The translations under genes were made by a program, and so were the position numbers. A DNA stretch of 29,541 nt, from IMG/VR virus record IMGVR_UViG_3300020613_000007, positions 1 through 29,541 of that record; one strand, 5' to 3'. This document shows positions 13,293 through 22,778 of this stretch, one piece after another; within the stretch, counting starts at the first letter, position 1, and every line of letters begins with the position of its first letter. The DNA is from a virus. The notes beneath the pieces are model-generated. The model had not been told where the DNA came from and made no database searches. It saw only the letters and a list, made by a program, of their open reading frames with translations.

Positions 13293-14150
13293 TCACTTTT
13301 TCAAACCGTTGACAGCAGACTCAAGCCTGTCAATACGGCTACGACACTCCAGCACGTAATACCAGATGCTCCACAGGGCATCCTTGGTGTGCCACAGCTT
13401 CCCCGTCACCGGATTCTTCACCCACGACAGAGCCTCGACACGTTTACCCAAATCGCCATTCTGTACCTGTACCACACCAACATCGTGGTGCAGCTTATTC
13501 ACCGAACCAGTAAGCTGAGCAGACAATTGTTTAATCTGATCATGCAAGGCTTTCACATCAGCCACAGTTAACTCCTCACTATCTCCACTGCCGCCGCAGA
13601 CTACGGCCATAAATTTGTCCCACGGAAACCACGGCCCAGGATCGTCATGATCCGACTGATGCCACGCATCCGTAACATCCACATGCCCACAGATGCCCCG
13701 CCTGCCAGCCTTCAAATCGGCTGCACTAAGCTTCCTCTTCGGAACATTATATTTGTCACACAAACGTCTACACAGGATGGCGGCCTTCTCTACGGCAGGC
13801 CACACGCGAGGATCCAGCCACTGCTCCCTTGTGTAAGCATGACCCGGTATCCGGAACGAGGCGTGCGAACCCCCATCCGCGCAAATCTCTATACCCAAAC
13901 TATGCGGATTCGGCGGGGCATGCCACCCAATCGTAGACTCACTCAAACATTGCACCGTCTCCCCAATATCGCACACATAATGCGCCGAACCACCAGACGA
14001 CGGGGACGCGAAATAGTTCGCTGTAGACACCGCCCGCCCCTTACGCGAGGCGGACGGAAACCCCACATCCGGGCATGTTGCATGAATCACAACCCGGTTC
14101 ACCGGAGAATTAGAACCGGCCGAGTGATGCGCCGCAGGAATGTATCTCAC
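13293..14150 (-). CDS. Endolysin, N-acetylmuramoyl-L-alanine amidase
   Basis: A 285-residue endolysin. The N-terminal half is an Amidase_2 domain, with zinc ligand candidates H23 (VVIHAT), H156 (GICGHVDVT) and a third at the SDHDDPGP segment near 167-172; GIEICADGG forms a core strand. It cuts the bond between muramic acid and the stem peptide. From about residue 195 a coiled-coil-like segment and a Trp-rich end (KLWHTKDALWSIWYY) probably bind the cell wall or form oligomers. The ATG at 14150 opens the frame. It lies 12 bases upstream of the holin gene. Confidence 0.92.
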   Translation of the reverse strand: MRYIPAAHHSAGSNSPVNRVVIHATCPDVGFPSASRKGRAVSTANYFASPSSGGSAHYVCDIGETVQCLSESTIGWHAPPNPHSLGIEICADGGSHASFRIPGHAYTREQWLDPRVWPAVEKAAILCRRLCDKYNVPKRKLSAADLKAGRRGICGHVDVTDAWHQSDHDDPGPWFPWDKFMAVVCGGSGDSEELTVADVKALHDQIKQLSAQLTGSVNKLHHDVGVVQVQNGDLGKRVEALSWVKNPVTGKLWHTKDALWSIWYYVLECRSRIDRLESAVNGLKK

Positions 14151-14202
14151 AACACGCCACCCCCAAACACGACCAACATCAGTAACACCCTTCCCTCTTC
14201 TT

Positions 14203-14973
14203 CTATTTGCGGGATGACACGGTAACTATAGGCGATGGTTTCACACTCTCGCAGGCCACCGAACCCGATATCGTGGAAGCCGCACCGTCACTATATTTCA
14301 CAAACAGGCGACCCCCGGAACAGTACACGGACACAACCGAACGCCCATCACGCCCGTCTGCACCATCCTTACCGTCCTTACCATCGGATCCGTTCGCACC
14401 GGCGGGGCCCCGCTCACCCTGTGCACCAGGCGGGCCGGCAGGACCTGAAGGGCCCACATCACCACGCTCACCAACCGAACCATCCCGACCATCAACACCG
14501 TTCACACCATCCTTGCCGTTAGCACCGGGCAACCCGTCAGGACCTTTCACACCATTCAAACCCGGGGACCCCTGCGGACCAATAGGGCCAACCAGCCCAG
14601 CCGAACCATTAACACCATCCCGGCCGTCAACCCCTGCAGGGCCTTGCGGGCCGCGCTCACCGGCAGGACCCGGCACACCCTGCACACTCCGCTCCGTGCG
14701 CACAGCATCCACACACAAACCAGACCGGTGAAGCCGCGCAGACTCCACGCCACCCTGGGTACACACCCGCTTCACACGGGCAGCCAACCCCCTGGCAGCT
14801 GTACCATTCGACTGGGCCCTCGCCTGCTCCGAATCCCGCTCAGAAGCCACAGCCCCGAAACGTAAAGCACCCACAGCAACCACCGCCAGTAGTACAAGCG
14901 ACAAAAACAGCAACACCAGTGAAGCCTTCTCAAAATTGCGGCGCTGCCGCTTCTCTTCCTCCAACTCCCTCAT
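14203..14973 (-). CDS. Membrane-anchored collagen-like protein
   Basis: The 256-residue product has a charged N-terminus, one membrane-like hydrophobic segment (about 17-40), and then an extended G-X-Y repeat (about 100-210: GVPGPAGERGPQGPAG and similar). The C-terminal domain contains a CSGGRLFVKYSDG turn. Collagen-like repeats in phages usually form trimeric stalks of fibres. The hydrophobic N-terminus is unusual for a fibre and could be a membrane or tail-attachment segment. Start choice: the stop of the previous gene is followed by GTG (14976) and ATG (14973) in the same frame; I chose ATG with the G-rich stretch upstream. Confidence 0.8.
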   Translation of the reverse strand: MRELEEEKRQRRNFEKASLVLLFLSLVLLAVVAVGALRFGAVASERDSEQARAQSNGTAARGLAARVKRVCTQGGVESARLHRSGLCVDAVRTERSVQGVPGPAGERGPQGPAGVDGRDGVNGSAGLVGPIGPQGSPGLNGVKGPDGLPGANGKDGVNGVDGRDGSVGERGDVGPSGPAGPPGAQGERGPAGANGSDGKDGKDGADGRDGRSVVSVYCSGGRLFVKYSDGAASTISGSVACESVKPSPIVTVSSRK

Positions 14974-14976
14974 CAC

Positions 14977-15234
14977 TCACCCCCCCAACGAATCCTGCAA
15001 AAAACCGGGCGGATCAGGCAACACAAGCGGATCAACCCCATCAGGAAGCCCGGCGTTAAACCGGCGAACCTCACGCCGCACACCCCACGTATACTCTTCC
15101 ATCGCATCCACCTGAGCCGACAGGCGGCGCAAACGCCTCCGAGATTTAGATGTGACCGCCTGAACAGAACCCAAAACCGTGGCCAACGCGGTACAAATAG
15201 AGGCCACCAGTGCAGGAGTAAACCACGACACCAC
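14977..15234 (-). CDS. Small membrane protein with coiled coil
   Basis: An 85-residue protein with an N-terminal hydrophobic segment (about 5-27), a basic stretch KSRRRLRR, an amphipathic helix and a Pro-rich tail. It lies between tail genes and lysis genes and abuts the collagen-like gene. It might assist lysis (for example as an antiholin) or be a minor virion protein; the sequence does not decide. Confidence 0.65.
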   Translation of the reverse strand: MVSWFTPALVASICTALATVLGSVQAVTSKSRRRLRRLSAQVDAMEEYTWGVRREVRRFNAGLPDGVDPLVLPDPPGFLQDSLGG

Positions 15235-15275
15235 AGCCCCCCAACATCACACCAACGGCCACAACAACAGCCCAG

Positions 15276-16094
15276 TCACACGCCCACAGCAATCCAGTTA
15301 GCTATCGCAGGCACACCAGAAGGCTTCGAGCCGTCATTCGTGATAAACGCCAAACCAAAATCCTTGGCAGTAATATTGTAGGCTTTCACATCAATCTGTG
15401 CCGTGCCACCAGCCGCCGTACCCATAGACGCCACCACAACCGGCGGAGACGTAAACTGGCGGCCAAACGGGATCGTGTAAGCATACACAGCAGAACCACC
15501 AAACATGATCGACTTCGAACCCGTTTCGATCCGCGGAGACAACAACATCCACTCGTTGGCATGGTTAGCCCACACAGCCCCAGAAGGAACCATCACACGG
15601 TCACCCTCCATTGGGGTCGGGTCGCAAGCCGCAGATTCACCAAACGCCACCCTCGCCGCTATAGCCCTCCTGTCAAGCTGCTGCTGCAACCCGTTAGACG
15701 ACACCACCAAAGTAGCCAACAGTTGCTGATGGTACACGCCAGGCTCGGCGCGCAACACGTCACGGGCACGCTCCGCACGCCCCCCAGGAACAATCTCCAA
15801 CTTGGCCGTATTCTGCTCCCAATCCCGCGACAGGACAACATAGTCGTAGCGAGTCTCACCAGGACCAGGCAGCTGCCCTGTCACCGTCTCAACACTATTC
15901 GACGTGCACATCACCCCGTGAGCCCACGCCTGCCCCGGCAACACCTCACACAACACTGTGGCACCCTGAATCGTAGTGCCGACACGAAAATCGTCAGGAC
16001 CCTTCACAGACGGCATATTACCCATCAGACCAGACATTTGAGCCCAATCATACTCGGTCAACACACCATCAAAACCCTTGCACACAATACCCAC
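15276..16094 (-). CDS. Minor tail protein, receptor-binding candidate
   Basis: A 272-residue tail protein. The C-terminal part has the pattern found in H-type lectin-like fibre domains: PFGRQFTSPPVVVASM, then KAYNITAKDFGLAF. Such domains bind sugars on the cell surface. The middle contains a helical segment (HHQQL-type, then LQQQLDRRAIA) that may trimerise. Its place directly after the Gp37-like baseplate gene and before the collagen-like gene supports a role at the tail tip. It is my best guess for host recognition. Confidence 0.75.
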   Translation of the reverse strand: MGIVCKGFDGVLTEYDWAQMSGLMGNMPSVKGPDDFRVGTTIQGATVLCEVLPGQAWAHGVMCTSNSVETVTGQLPGPGETRYDYVVLSRDWEQNTAKLEIVPGGRAERARDVLRAEPGVYHQQLLATLVVSSNGLQQQLDRRAIAARVAFGESAACDPTPMEGDRVMVPSGAVWANHANEWMLLSPRIETGSKSIMFGGSAVYAYTIPFGRQFTSPPVVVASMGTAAGGTAQIDVKAYNITAKDFGLAFITNDGSKPSGVPAIANWIAVGV

Positions 16095-16113
16095 AACAAA
16101 CCCCTAATCTTTT

Positions 16114-17271
16114 CTAGAATTTTTGCAAATCCCGCACACCTGCAGCCAAACCAGCCACACGGCGCGCTAGCAACGCCGACGGATTATCCTCATAATCCCC
16201 CGCAACAGGTGTCACCTTCGTCCACCCGTCACCCGGCGAATCACACTCCACATCAATCTGCCGCACAATCTCCGCAATAGGCCCCGAGCCCACATCCACA
16301 TAGATAAGATCACCCGGCATAAGATTACCAGGCCCAAACCGCAACACATCCGACTCAGCCAACTCAATCTTAAATCCCGACGTGGCCCCTAACTCGGACA
16401 GCACCTGCTCAGCCTCATCAATAAGATGCACATGTTCAGAATCCGTGTTACGGGCATCCTTAAACACCTCGACACGATCAAACCAATCATCCTCGGCCAT
16501 CGAATCAACATCCTCGCAAAACAGCCGATCCTTACCCTCGCCGCGGCCACCAACCACCACCGAAGTAGCCTTAGGGGCGTCACGCACATACTCCCACGAC
16601 ACAATCGAACCAGACTCGGCAGTCAACACATGCTTACGAGTCACCGCCGGCACACAATCAAACACCAAACCACGCTGATCCTTCACCTTATTCTCAAACT
16701 GGTTCACCGAAACAGTCATCCGAGCCCACGACAACACCGGCAACAATTTATCGGCAAACACGTGAAACCGCACCTGAAAATCCTTAATATAGCGGCCACG
16801 ACTCTCATCATCGGTCATAAACAAACCGGGCGGAAAACGCCAAGCATTATCCCCCAACACCTGCTTAGCCACCGACTCCGCCGCACCTGAATAGTGGGCA
16901 TAATCTTTATTAGCACGCCACTCCATACCCACCAAACCGGGACGATAATTCACAGGCCACATCAACATGCGCCACAACAGGCGGATATCATCCTCACACA
17001 TAATAGTCACATGGGAAGACCGCCAAGGCCCAACCCCGTGCACCTTACGCACAGGCCCAGAAAAAATCTGGCCACCACCATAATCAACAACCAGCCGCGC
17101 CCCCGGCTTCGTCAACCCGTCAAGCCTCGAATGATCACCAGACACCACCAACTCCAGCGTCGACAAACCATTCCACTTCAACGACAACTTCAACGACTCA
17201 AAAAAATTGATAGGCGCCACACGACGATAATCAGGCGTAAACAACGTTACATGCGGAACAAGACCAGCCAC
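16114..17271 (-). CDS. Minor tail protein (Gp37-like, baseplate hub)
   Basis: A 385-residue protein that resembles the ReqiPepy6 Gp37-like family of siphovirus tail proteins. The start (HVTLFTPDYRRVAPINFFES) and a LKWNGLSTLELVVSGD strand pair are typical. These proteins form the hub below the distal tail ring. It is separated by six bases from the distal tail gene, in the expected order after the tape measure. Internal G+C-rich codon use is the same as its neighbours. Confidence 0.8.
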   Translation of the reverse strand: MAGLVPHVTLFTPDYRRVAPINFFESLKLSLKWNGLSTLELVVSGDHSRLDGLTKPGARLVVDYGGGQIFSGPVRKVHGVGPWRSSHVTIMCEDDIRLLWRMLMWPVNYRPGLVGMEWRANKDYAHYSGAAESVAKQVLGDNAWRFPPGLFMTDDESRGRYIKDFQVRFHVFADKLLPVLSWARMTVSVNQFENKVKDQRGLVFDCVPAVTRKHVLTAESGSIVSWEYVRDAPKATSVVVGGRGEGKDRLFCEDVDSMAEDDWFDRVEVFKDARNTDSEHVHLIDEAEQVLSELGATSGFKIELAESDVLRFGPGNLMPGDLIYVDVGSGPIAEIVRQIDVECDSPGDGWTKVTPVAGDYEDNPSALLARRVAGLAAGVRDLQKF

Positions 17272-17277
17272 AACCGC

Positions 17278-18234
17278 TCACCAAGCCCTCAAAAACCTGT
17301 ACTGCACCGACACAACAATGGCACCCAAACCAACCATCTCAATATTCACACTCTTCGAACCGCCAGGCGGAATAGGAGCAAACTCCCACTCGATCAAACG
17401 ATCCATCACATCCTCAAACCCGTTCAACAAAGCAGACTGCTTCCGAGGATCCGTATCAATAGTAATCCAATCATATTCCTCGACAGGATAGTCCGAAGAC
17501 ACACGCAAACCATCAATCTGCACAGACCACGACTCCAACGGGCCCTCGACACGAATCACAGGCCACGCAGGCACGTCACCCCTGTTAGACAGGTTATCCC
17601 AGCCAGAACCAACACCAGGCGTCAACACCACAGGAAACGCCGTGCCATTCTTGCCGACCGGGCCGCCACCCAACCAATCCTGCAACTTCGCGTTACTAAA
17701 ACGAAACTTTTGCTCATCCCCATACCAAAACGGGTCATAAGCCGTCAAATGCAACAGATAACGGGCGTAGCCCCTGTTCACCGGATCCACCGTAAACGTG
17801 TCATCCACCGAATCAAACCGACACCGCAGCACACGCTCACGACCGGCAGGGGTCTTCACAGACAACTCCCCCACCTCACCCGGGGGAAACGCAGACCACA
17901 ACTCGTCATAGGCTTTCATGAAACCGTCACGAAACCCGCCCACAGGATCCTCGTCGACACCCGACACCAACACCGGCAGCGTCACCTCGCGAGGCTTCAC
18001 ATTAAACCCGCGCCACTCCGAGCCATGCACCCCAACATGCGTTTGAGAAAAATGCTCAACCTCAGGAACACCCAAACCGCGCAACGAATCATTCAACAAC
18101 ATTATCGGAGACGACCCCGTATAATCCGTCAAATGAAGCACACGCTCCGGATCATTACCAATCAACGGCAACATAGACCAGGTAACAGTCAAACCCGAAC
18201 GATCAGACGGGTCAGGAAGAAACATGAACCACAC
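17278..18234 (-). CDS. Minor tail protein (distal tail, Dit-like)
   Basis: A 318-residue protein placed directly after the tape measure, the usual site of the distal tail protein. The first half contains VHGSEWRGFNVKPREVTLPV and a later LTAYDPFWYGDE segment, both typical of the N-terminal belt domain and the beta-barrel end of Dit proteins. It forms the ring that links tube and tip. A second in-frame ATG three codons in (MFLPD) could be the actual start. Confidence 0.8.
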   Translation of the reverse strand: MWFMFLPDPSDRSGLTVTWSMLPLIGNDPERVLHLTDYTGSSPIMLLNDSLRGLGVPEVEHFSQTHVGVHGSEWRGFNVKPREVTLPVLVSGVDEDPVGGFRDGFMKAYDELWSAFPPGEVGELSVKTPAGRERVLRCRFDSVDDTFTVDPVNRGYARYLLHLTAYDPFWYGDEQKFRFSNAKLQDWLGGGPVGKNGTAFPVVLTPGVGSGWDNLSNRGDVPAWPVIRVEGPLESWSVQIDGLRVSSDYPVEEYDWITIDTDPRKQSALLNGFEDVMDRLIEWEFAPIPPGGSKSVNIEMVGLGAIVVSVQYRFLRAW

Positions 18235-18240
18235 CCCCTA

Positions 18241-21006
18241 TCACACGTAAGCCAACGCGTTCAAAGCGTCACGCTGCTGCCGCTCAATCCGCTTCGCAAA
18301 CTCGTTAGGATCCCCATACGTGGGTCCATTCACATTCACCACAACACTCTTCTCGCTCATACGCTGATACCTGCCATACGGGGTAAACGAGCCCACAGAC
18401 GATCGCACACCAAACCGGGCATCCACAGCATACGGAAGCCGTCCCGCCATATCAGACATAGCATCCAACGCCAAACCCGCATTACCAGTAATACCCTCAG
18501 CCAAACCGGCAACAACCTGCCGGCCAACCTGGTCACGAAACACCCTCGACGGGGAATGAATACCCAACACCGACTTCGCCGCATTAGCAACCTGAGAACC
18601 CATATTACGCACCGTATCCAACAAGCCACTCATAGCATTCCGGATACCATTACCCAAGCCAGACACCACATCACGGCCAGCAGACACCAACAGGGACCCC
18701 ATATTACCAAGCGCACGCCGAATATTGCCAGGCAAATTCCGGAAAAAACCCAACACACCATGCACACCACTAGACACAGCGGACCCCATAGCATGCATAG
18801 CAGAAGAAGCCACACTCCTCGCAGCGTTAAACCCGGACGAGGCAGCACCACGAACCCGAGAAGCCATCGAACTGAAAAACCCGCCAACAGCAGACGCCAC
18901 CGAAGACACAACACTCCGAATCGCACCCATCGCAGAAGAAACGGCACCACGGGCCGCGTTAAAACCAGACCTCACATGAGAAGCAACCGAAGAACCAAGC
19001 CGGGCAAAAAACCCCACAACCGCGTTCACTCCGCCAGAAATCACCGACTTGAAACCGTTAATAAACGCTGACGTAAACGCCCTAATATGATTCCAGCCAG
19101 CCTGAATAACCGAACCCATACGTGCCACACCCGACACCAAATGGCCCACAACCCATGAGATGACACGGGTGACAGTCCCAATAATGCGGGCTGCAGCAGA
19201 CACAATAGCGCCAAGAATACGTGCAACAAACCCGATCACAGCTGTCACAATCGGCATCACAACCGGAATAATGCGGGCCACCACCTGCAACACAACCGAA
19301 ACAACCTGCATCACCACACGCATAACAGACATGATGACTGGTATCAGCGACCGGATCAGGCCGATGATAGGCGGCAACACAGACATGACCGCACCCAAAA
19401 TCTGTTGAATCACAGGCATCAAAACAGGCACCAACTGCATGATCACGCCAACAACCTGCCGTATCACAGCAACAACAGCCTGCAACACCGGCATCAACGC
19501 CGGCAACAACATGGCAGCAACCTGCGTCACCGCACCAATAATCTGCGTGATCACAGGAACCAGCCGGGCAACCAACATACTAATCAAAGGCACAATCTGG
19601 GCAGCCAAACCGGCAACCATGCCGATAATCTGCCCAAACACTGGCGCCAACCGTGCCACCAAACCAGCAATTAGACCAAACAGTGGCTGCACAGCCGCCA
19701 TAATCTGCCCCAAAGCCTGACCAACCACAGCCACAAGCTGCATAACAGCGGCACGGAACTGGGCGTTAGTGGCAAACATTGCCGCAAACAGCCCGATCAC
19801 AATCCCGACAGGGCCACCCAGGGCGCGAAACACGCCGCCAAGCCCCCCGGCGGCACCCCTCAAAGCGCCAAATGACGGCAACAGATTCTTCAACGACACC
19901 GCCAACGGGGCAAACCCCGCAACAAGCTTCCCCACACCGGCAGCCACAACACCAAACACCGCCGTGCCGCCAGCAAACATGGCAGCCAAATTCACCTTCG
20001 GGACAGGCAAATGCATTCTCGCAAAAATGCCCTTCAACTGCTCTACCTTGGCGCGCATCTGTGCATTCATTCGAGTGATCATAGCCGGCATGCGATTAAT
20101 CCACGCCAAAATAGACGGCATCACCCGCTGAATCCCCTGATCCACCGACGCAAACAGGGGCTTCACAGAATCCGTCACCGACTTGATAACCGGATTCAAC
20201 GCAACAAAAATCTGCCGCAGGCCGTTAAGAAACGGCGCCATAGCCGTAGCACCCAGATAGCCCAGGGCGCCCTTAACATTCTTCATAGCGCCCTCAAACG
20301 TCTTACCAGACGCCTGCGCAGCACCACCCATGCCAAGCTTCATCGCAGCCGCAAACGTGGCAAAATCAATCTGCCCCTTCGACACCATCTGCGACACCTC
20401 AGCAGACGTTTTACCCGTCTGCCTGGCAAGTAAAGACAGAACAGGAACACCCGCCATAGTAAGCTGCAACATGTCATCGCCCTGCAACTTACCGCGAGCC
20501 ATAACCGACGTAAAAATAGCGCCCGTATCCTGAAACGACTTACCCGAAATATAAGACACATCGGCGACAGTCTTCAACACATCCGTCATCTGCCCGCCAG
20601 ACTTCACACCAGAAGCAGACAACGCCGCCGCAGTAGAAGCCGCATCCCCCAACGCATACGACGTACCAGTCACAGCCTCAATAGCCGAATTCATAATCGA
20701 AGACGTGTCAGAAGACGTATGACCCAAACCAGTCAACTTAGCCTGAGCCTCATCAATAGCCATAGCGCGAGCAATACCGCCACCAATAGTCACATCATAA
20801 ATCGACTTGAGACCCTTCTTAGCAACACTAATAGCGCCCATCATTGCGGCGCCACCCAAAGCCAACTTCATGCCTTTAGCAAAAAGACTACCCGAACGCT
20901 GACCCTCAGCAGGCATCACCCCGGAAAGCTGTTTACCAACATCAGCCTTCAAACCAGGCATCTTCGTATACAACGACACATATGCGGAAGCAATCTCACC
21001 AGACAT
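18241..21006 (-). CDS. Tape measure protein
   Basis: At 921 residues this is the longest gene. The N-terminal third has the TP901-type core (for example SGVKSGGQMTDVL, MAGVPVLSLLARQTG). The middle (about 420-640) is a long hydrophobic run with recurring Pro-Val/Leu-Ile steps such as LVPVITQIIGAV and LIPVIMSVM. Next come two copies of a segment containing SGFNAAR, SSAM and FFSS/FF, and the C-terminus has GIHSPSRVF, a common tape-measure ending. At about 0.15 nm per residue it predicts a tail near 140 nm, in line with the tails known for these phages. It determines tail length and is ejected with the DNA. Confidence 0.95.
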   Translation of the reverse strand: MSGEIASAYVSLYTKMPGLKADVGKQLSGVMPAEGQRSGSLFAKGMKLALGGAAMMGAISVAKKGLKSIYDVTIGGGIARAMAIDEAQAKLTGLGHTSSDTSSIMNSAIEAVTGTSYALGDAASTAAALSASGVKSGGQMTDVLKTVADVSYISGKSFQDTGAIFTSVMARGKLQGDDMLQLTMAGVPVLSLLARQTGKTSAEVSQMVSKGQIDFATFAAAMKLGMGGAAQASGKTFEGAMKNVKGALGYLGATAMAPFLNGLRQIFVALNPVIKSVTDSVKPLFASVDQGIQRVMPSILAWINRMPAMITRMNAQMRAKVEQLKGIFARMHLPVPKVNLAAMFAGGTAVFGVVAAGVGKLVAGFAPLAVSLKNLLPSFGALRGAAGGLGGVFRALGGPVGIVIGLFAAMFATNAQFRAAVMQLVAVVGQALGQIMAAVQPLFGLIAGLVARLAPVFGQIIGMVAGLAAQIVPLISMLVARLVPVITQIIGAVTQVAAMLLPALMPVLQAVVAVIRQVVGVIMQLVPVLMPVIQQILGAVMSVLPPIIGLIRSLIPVIMSVMRVVMQVVSVVLQVVARIIPVVMPIVTAVIGFVARILGAIVSAAARIIGTVTRVISWVVGHLVSGVARMGSVIQAGWNHIRAFTSAFINGFKSVISGGVNAVVGFFARLGSSVASHVRSGFNAARGAVSSAMGAIRSVVSSVASAVGGFFSSMASRVRGAASSGFNAARSVASSAMHAMGSAVSSGVHGVLGFFRNLPGNIRRALGNMGSLLVSAGRDVVSGLGNGIRNAMSGLLDTVRNMGSQVANAAKSVLGIHSPSRVFRDQVGRQVVAGLAEGITGNAGLALDAMSDMAGRLPYAVDARFGVRSSVGSFTPYGRYQRMSEKSVVVNVNGPTYGDPNEFAKRIERQQRDALNALAYV

Positions 21007-21013
21007 ACACTAT

Positions 21014-21696
21014 TCACCCCATAATATCAATCTCGCGAGACACCCCGCCACCGGCACGAACACGCGCCAAAATATCGTCCACCTGCCCAGACGTAAACCG
21101 GGCCCTACGCTCATCCGTAGGCCTCGCCACAGGCTCCGGCTGCCCCTCACTATTAGCAGACCTGTAATGATCCAGCATATCCAACACAGCCCACTCGCAC
21201 CACTCAAACGGGCGCTGCCAACCATTCAGGTGGGCCGCCAACTGACAAGACGTATCGGTACACAACACGCCAGCCAGCCGAACAGCCTCACCCCAACACA
21301 TCTGCGGGCCACCAACACTATAAACAGAAACACCAAACTTGGTGCGGAAATCGTATTCGATGGCCCCACGATAATCATCAATCAGGCCGTGGAGCCAAAC
21401 TATTCCCCCAGCGAGGCACCCTTACCGTCAGGCTTGTATTCCATCCACTCACGGAAAACCTCCGCCACACGAACCATAGGAAGCCCCTCCAGGGCCTCCA
21501 CCGCGTCAGCTGGGGCGGCAGCCTCCAACATAGAAAACATCACCTCAACCTGAGCGAAATCCGCCGACTCCCCCGACTGGGCAATCCTGGCGGCACGGCG
21601 AAAAACGCGGGCAGGAACAGCCTGCGCCGTCTCTTCCGCATCCGCCAACACCCAACTACGGTCACCAATCTTTAACGTGAAACCAGTATCACTCAT
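21014..21696 (-). CDS. Tail assembly chaperone, long -1 frameshift product
   Basis: The frame that ends at 21014 has no credible own start: its first ATG (21301) has no ribosome site, and the frame is open upstream to the slip site. A -1 shift at GGGGGAA (21409-21403), just before the TAG of the short form, joins them. Downstream reading gives GGA ATA GTT TGG, with continuing protein-like sequence (WLHGLIDDYRGAIEYDF). The fusion would be about 227 residues. This is the lambda G/GT arrangement used to load the tape measure protein. The second slipped pairing (GAA to GGA) is imperfect, so efficiency is unclear. Confidence 0.8.
21400..21696 (-). CDS. Tail assembly chaperone, short form (gpG-like)
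   Basis: A 98-residue acidic protein with FTLKIGDRSWVLADAEE at the start, a typical N-terminus of tail chaperones in actinophages. It lies between the major tail protein and the tape measure and ends at TAG 21402-21400, immediately after the slippery run. The short form binds tape measure protein in excess over the frameshifted form. Confidence 0.88.
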   Translation of the reverse strand: MSDTGFTLKIGDRSWVLADAEETAQAVPARVFRRAARIAQSGESADFAQVEVMFSMLEAAAPADAVEALEGLPMVRVAEVFREWMEYKPDGKGASLGE

Positions 21697-21723
21697 CTAT
21701 CAACAATCCCCTAAAATCGTGTA

Positions 21724-22347
21724 TCAGTTACCGGACGGAGGATTCGGATCCGGCTGAGGCTTCGGAGGATTCGGGGGAGTATCAGCTTTTAAAGCCGTCA
21801 TCCACCCCCGACCAGACACCGCATTACCAGTCTTATTAATCTGAGCAGGGTAAGCCTTCAACGTCACACCATACCCGTACACTTCGCCGTTCTTACCCTT
21901 AATCTCGTCACGATCGATAAGCTCAACCTCAGGGAAATAGTAGCGAATAACCTGATCCCCATCAACAATATCCATCAACAGGGCGTGCACGCCAGTGGTG
22001 GCACCAGGAGAAATATCGAACGAACCCGAATCGGATCCGGCAGTAACCTTCGACTGCCAAAACAGCTCGATAACCTCTTTCTTGGATTCGATCAGCTGGA
22101 AAGAAATCTCGATAGACGACTCGGTGGCAACAGTGCGAACAACATCCGCATTCTGCCAAGCCTTCAAATCATCCGTTTTACGCTCAGGCTTAATCTTAAA
22201 CCCATCATCAGACAGATACCCTAAAGCTGTAAGCCCGGAAGGAACCGCCTCCACACCCTTAATAGTATCACCCGCGTGCGCGTCACCAATATAAACGTCG
22301 CCAGTAACAGCAGAGCGAACATTAGACGCTTTACGTGTTGCAACCAT
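21724..22347 (-). CDS. Major tail protein
   Basis: About 208 residues. It is the tail tube protein by position (before the chaperones and tape measure) and by features: KASNVRSAVTGDVYIGD near the start, a two-sheet fold, and conserved GYGVTLKAYPA near residue 175. The C-terminus is a Pro/Asn-rich tail ending NPPSGN, very similar to the end of the major capsid protein (NPPAGN). Tandem ATG codons occur at 22350 and 22347; the second has better spacing from GGGGG. A U-rich leader with a tandem repeat precedes it. Confidence 0.9.
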   Translation of the reverse strand: MVATRKASNVRSAVTGDVYIGDAHAGDTIKGVEAVPSGLTALGYLSDDGFKIKPERKTDDLKAWQNADVVRTVATESSIEISFQLIESKKEVIELFWQSKVTAGSDSGSFDISPGATTGVHALLMDIVDGDQVIRYYFPEVELIDRDEIKGKNGEVYGYGVTLKAYPAQINKTGNAVSGRGWMTALKADTPPNPPKPQPDPNPPSGN

Positions 22348-22355
22348 CATAACCC

Positions 22356-22397
22356 CCAAAAAACAATAAAACTAAAAAACAATCAAACTAAAAATCA
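22356..22397 (-). promoter_or_regulatory. U-rich tandem-repeat leader of the major tail gene
   Basis: On the minus strand two near-copies of TTTTTAGTTTGATTG follow each other and lead into TTTTTTGGGGG and the start codons. It is one of the few real gaps in the late operon. An unstructured, U-rich leader fits high translation of the most abundant tail protein. Confidence 0.4.
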
Positions 22398-22406
22398 ACA
22401 ATATGC

Positions 22407-22778
22407 TTACTCGGATTCGACAGGCCTACATATCAGCTCAAAAAGCGAATACACATCAAAACGTGCACCATCAACCAGCAAATCAGGGCCAGTAGACCGT
22501 TTACAGTACACCACCGGATCCCCGTCCACACCGTCAGCCAGCACAGCCTCAACACGACGCGCCAAAGACATAGCCCGATCAGGCGTATCAGAAAACACAT
22601 TCACGCGCAAAAAAACACGCTCACGCACATGCAACTGTGGGCCACCATCCAACGCCAACCAGATCAGGTCACCGCTGAAATCGTCGGGTACCGTCCCTGT
22701 ACACGGTATATCGGACAGCCAGCCATCATCCTTGAGCACGCGTTTAGCCCACACGCGAGGATCACCGTAAACGATCAC
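22407..22778 (-). CDS. Tail terminator/completion protein candidate
   Basis: A 123-residue protein in the position of the tail-terminator gene, just before the major tail protein. The pattern of a first helix, a PDDFSGDLIWL segment, a VRERVFLRVNVFSDT strand and an ARRVEAVLADG helix fits the small alpha-beta fold of these proteins. They cap the tail tube at the head-proximal end. Its start overlaps the preceding gene by four bases (ATGA). Confidence 0.7.
   Translation of the reverse strand: MIVYGDPRVWAKRVLKDDGWLSDIPCTGTVPDDFSGDLIWLALDGGPQLHVRERVFLRVNVFSDTPDRAMSLARRVEAVLADGVDGDPVVYCKRSTGPDLLVDGARFDVYSLFELICRPVESE

Noticed and set aside
16894-19071. 725-codon plus-strand frame
   Set aside because: It is antisense to tail genes and the tape measure; long open antisense frames arise from their codon use. 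The product is His/Arg/Thr-rich without domains.
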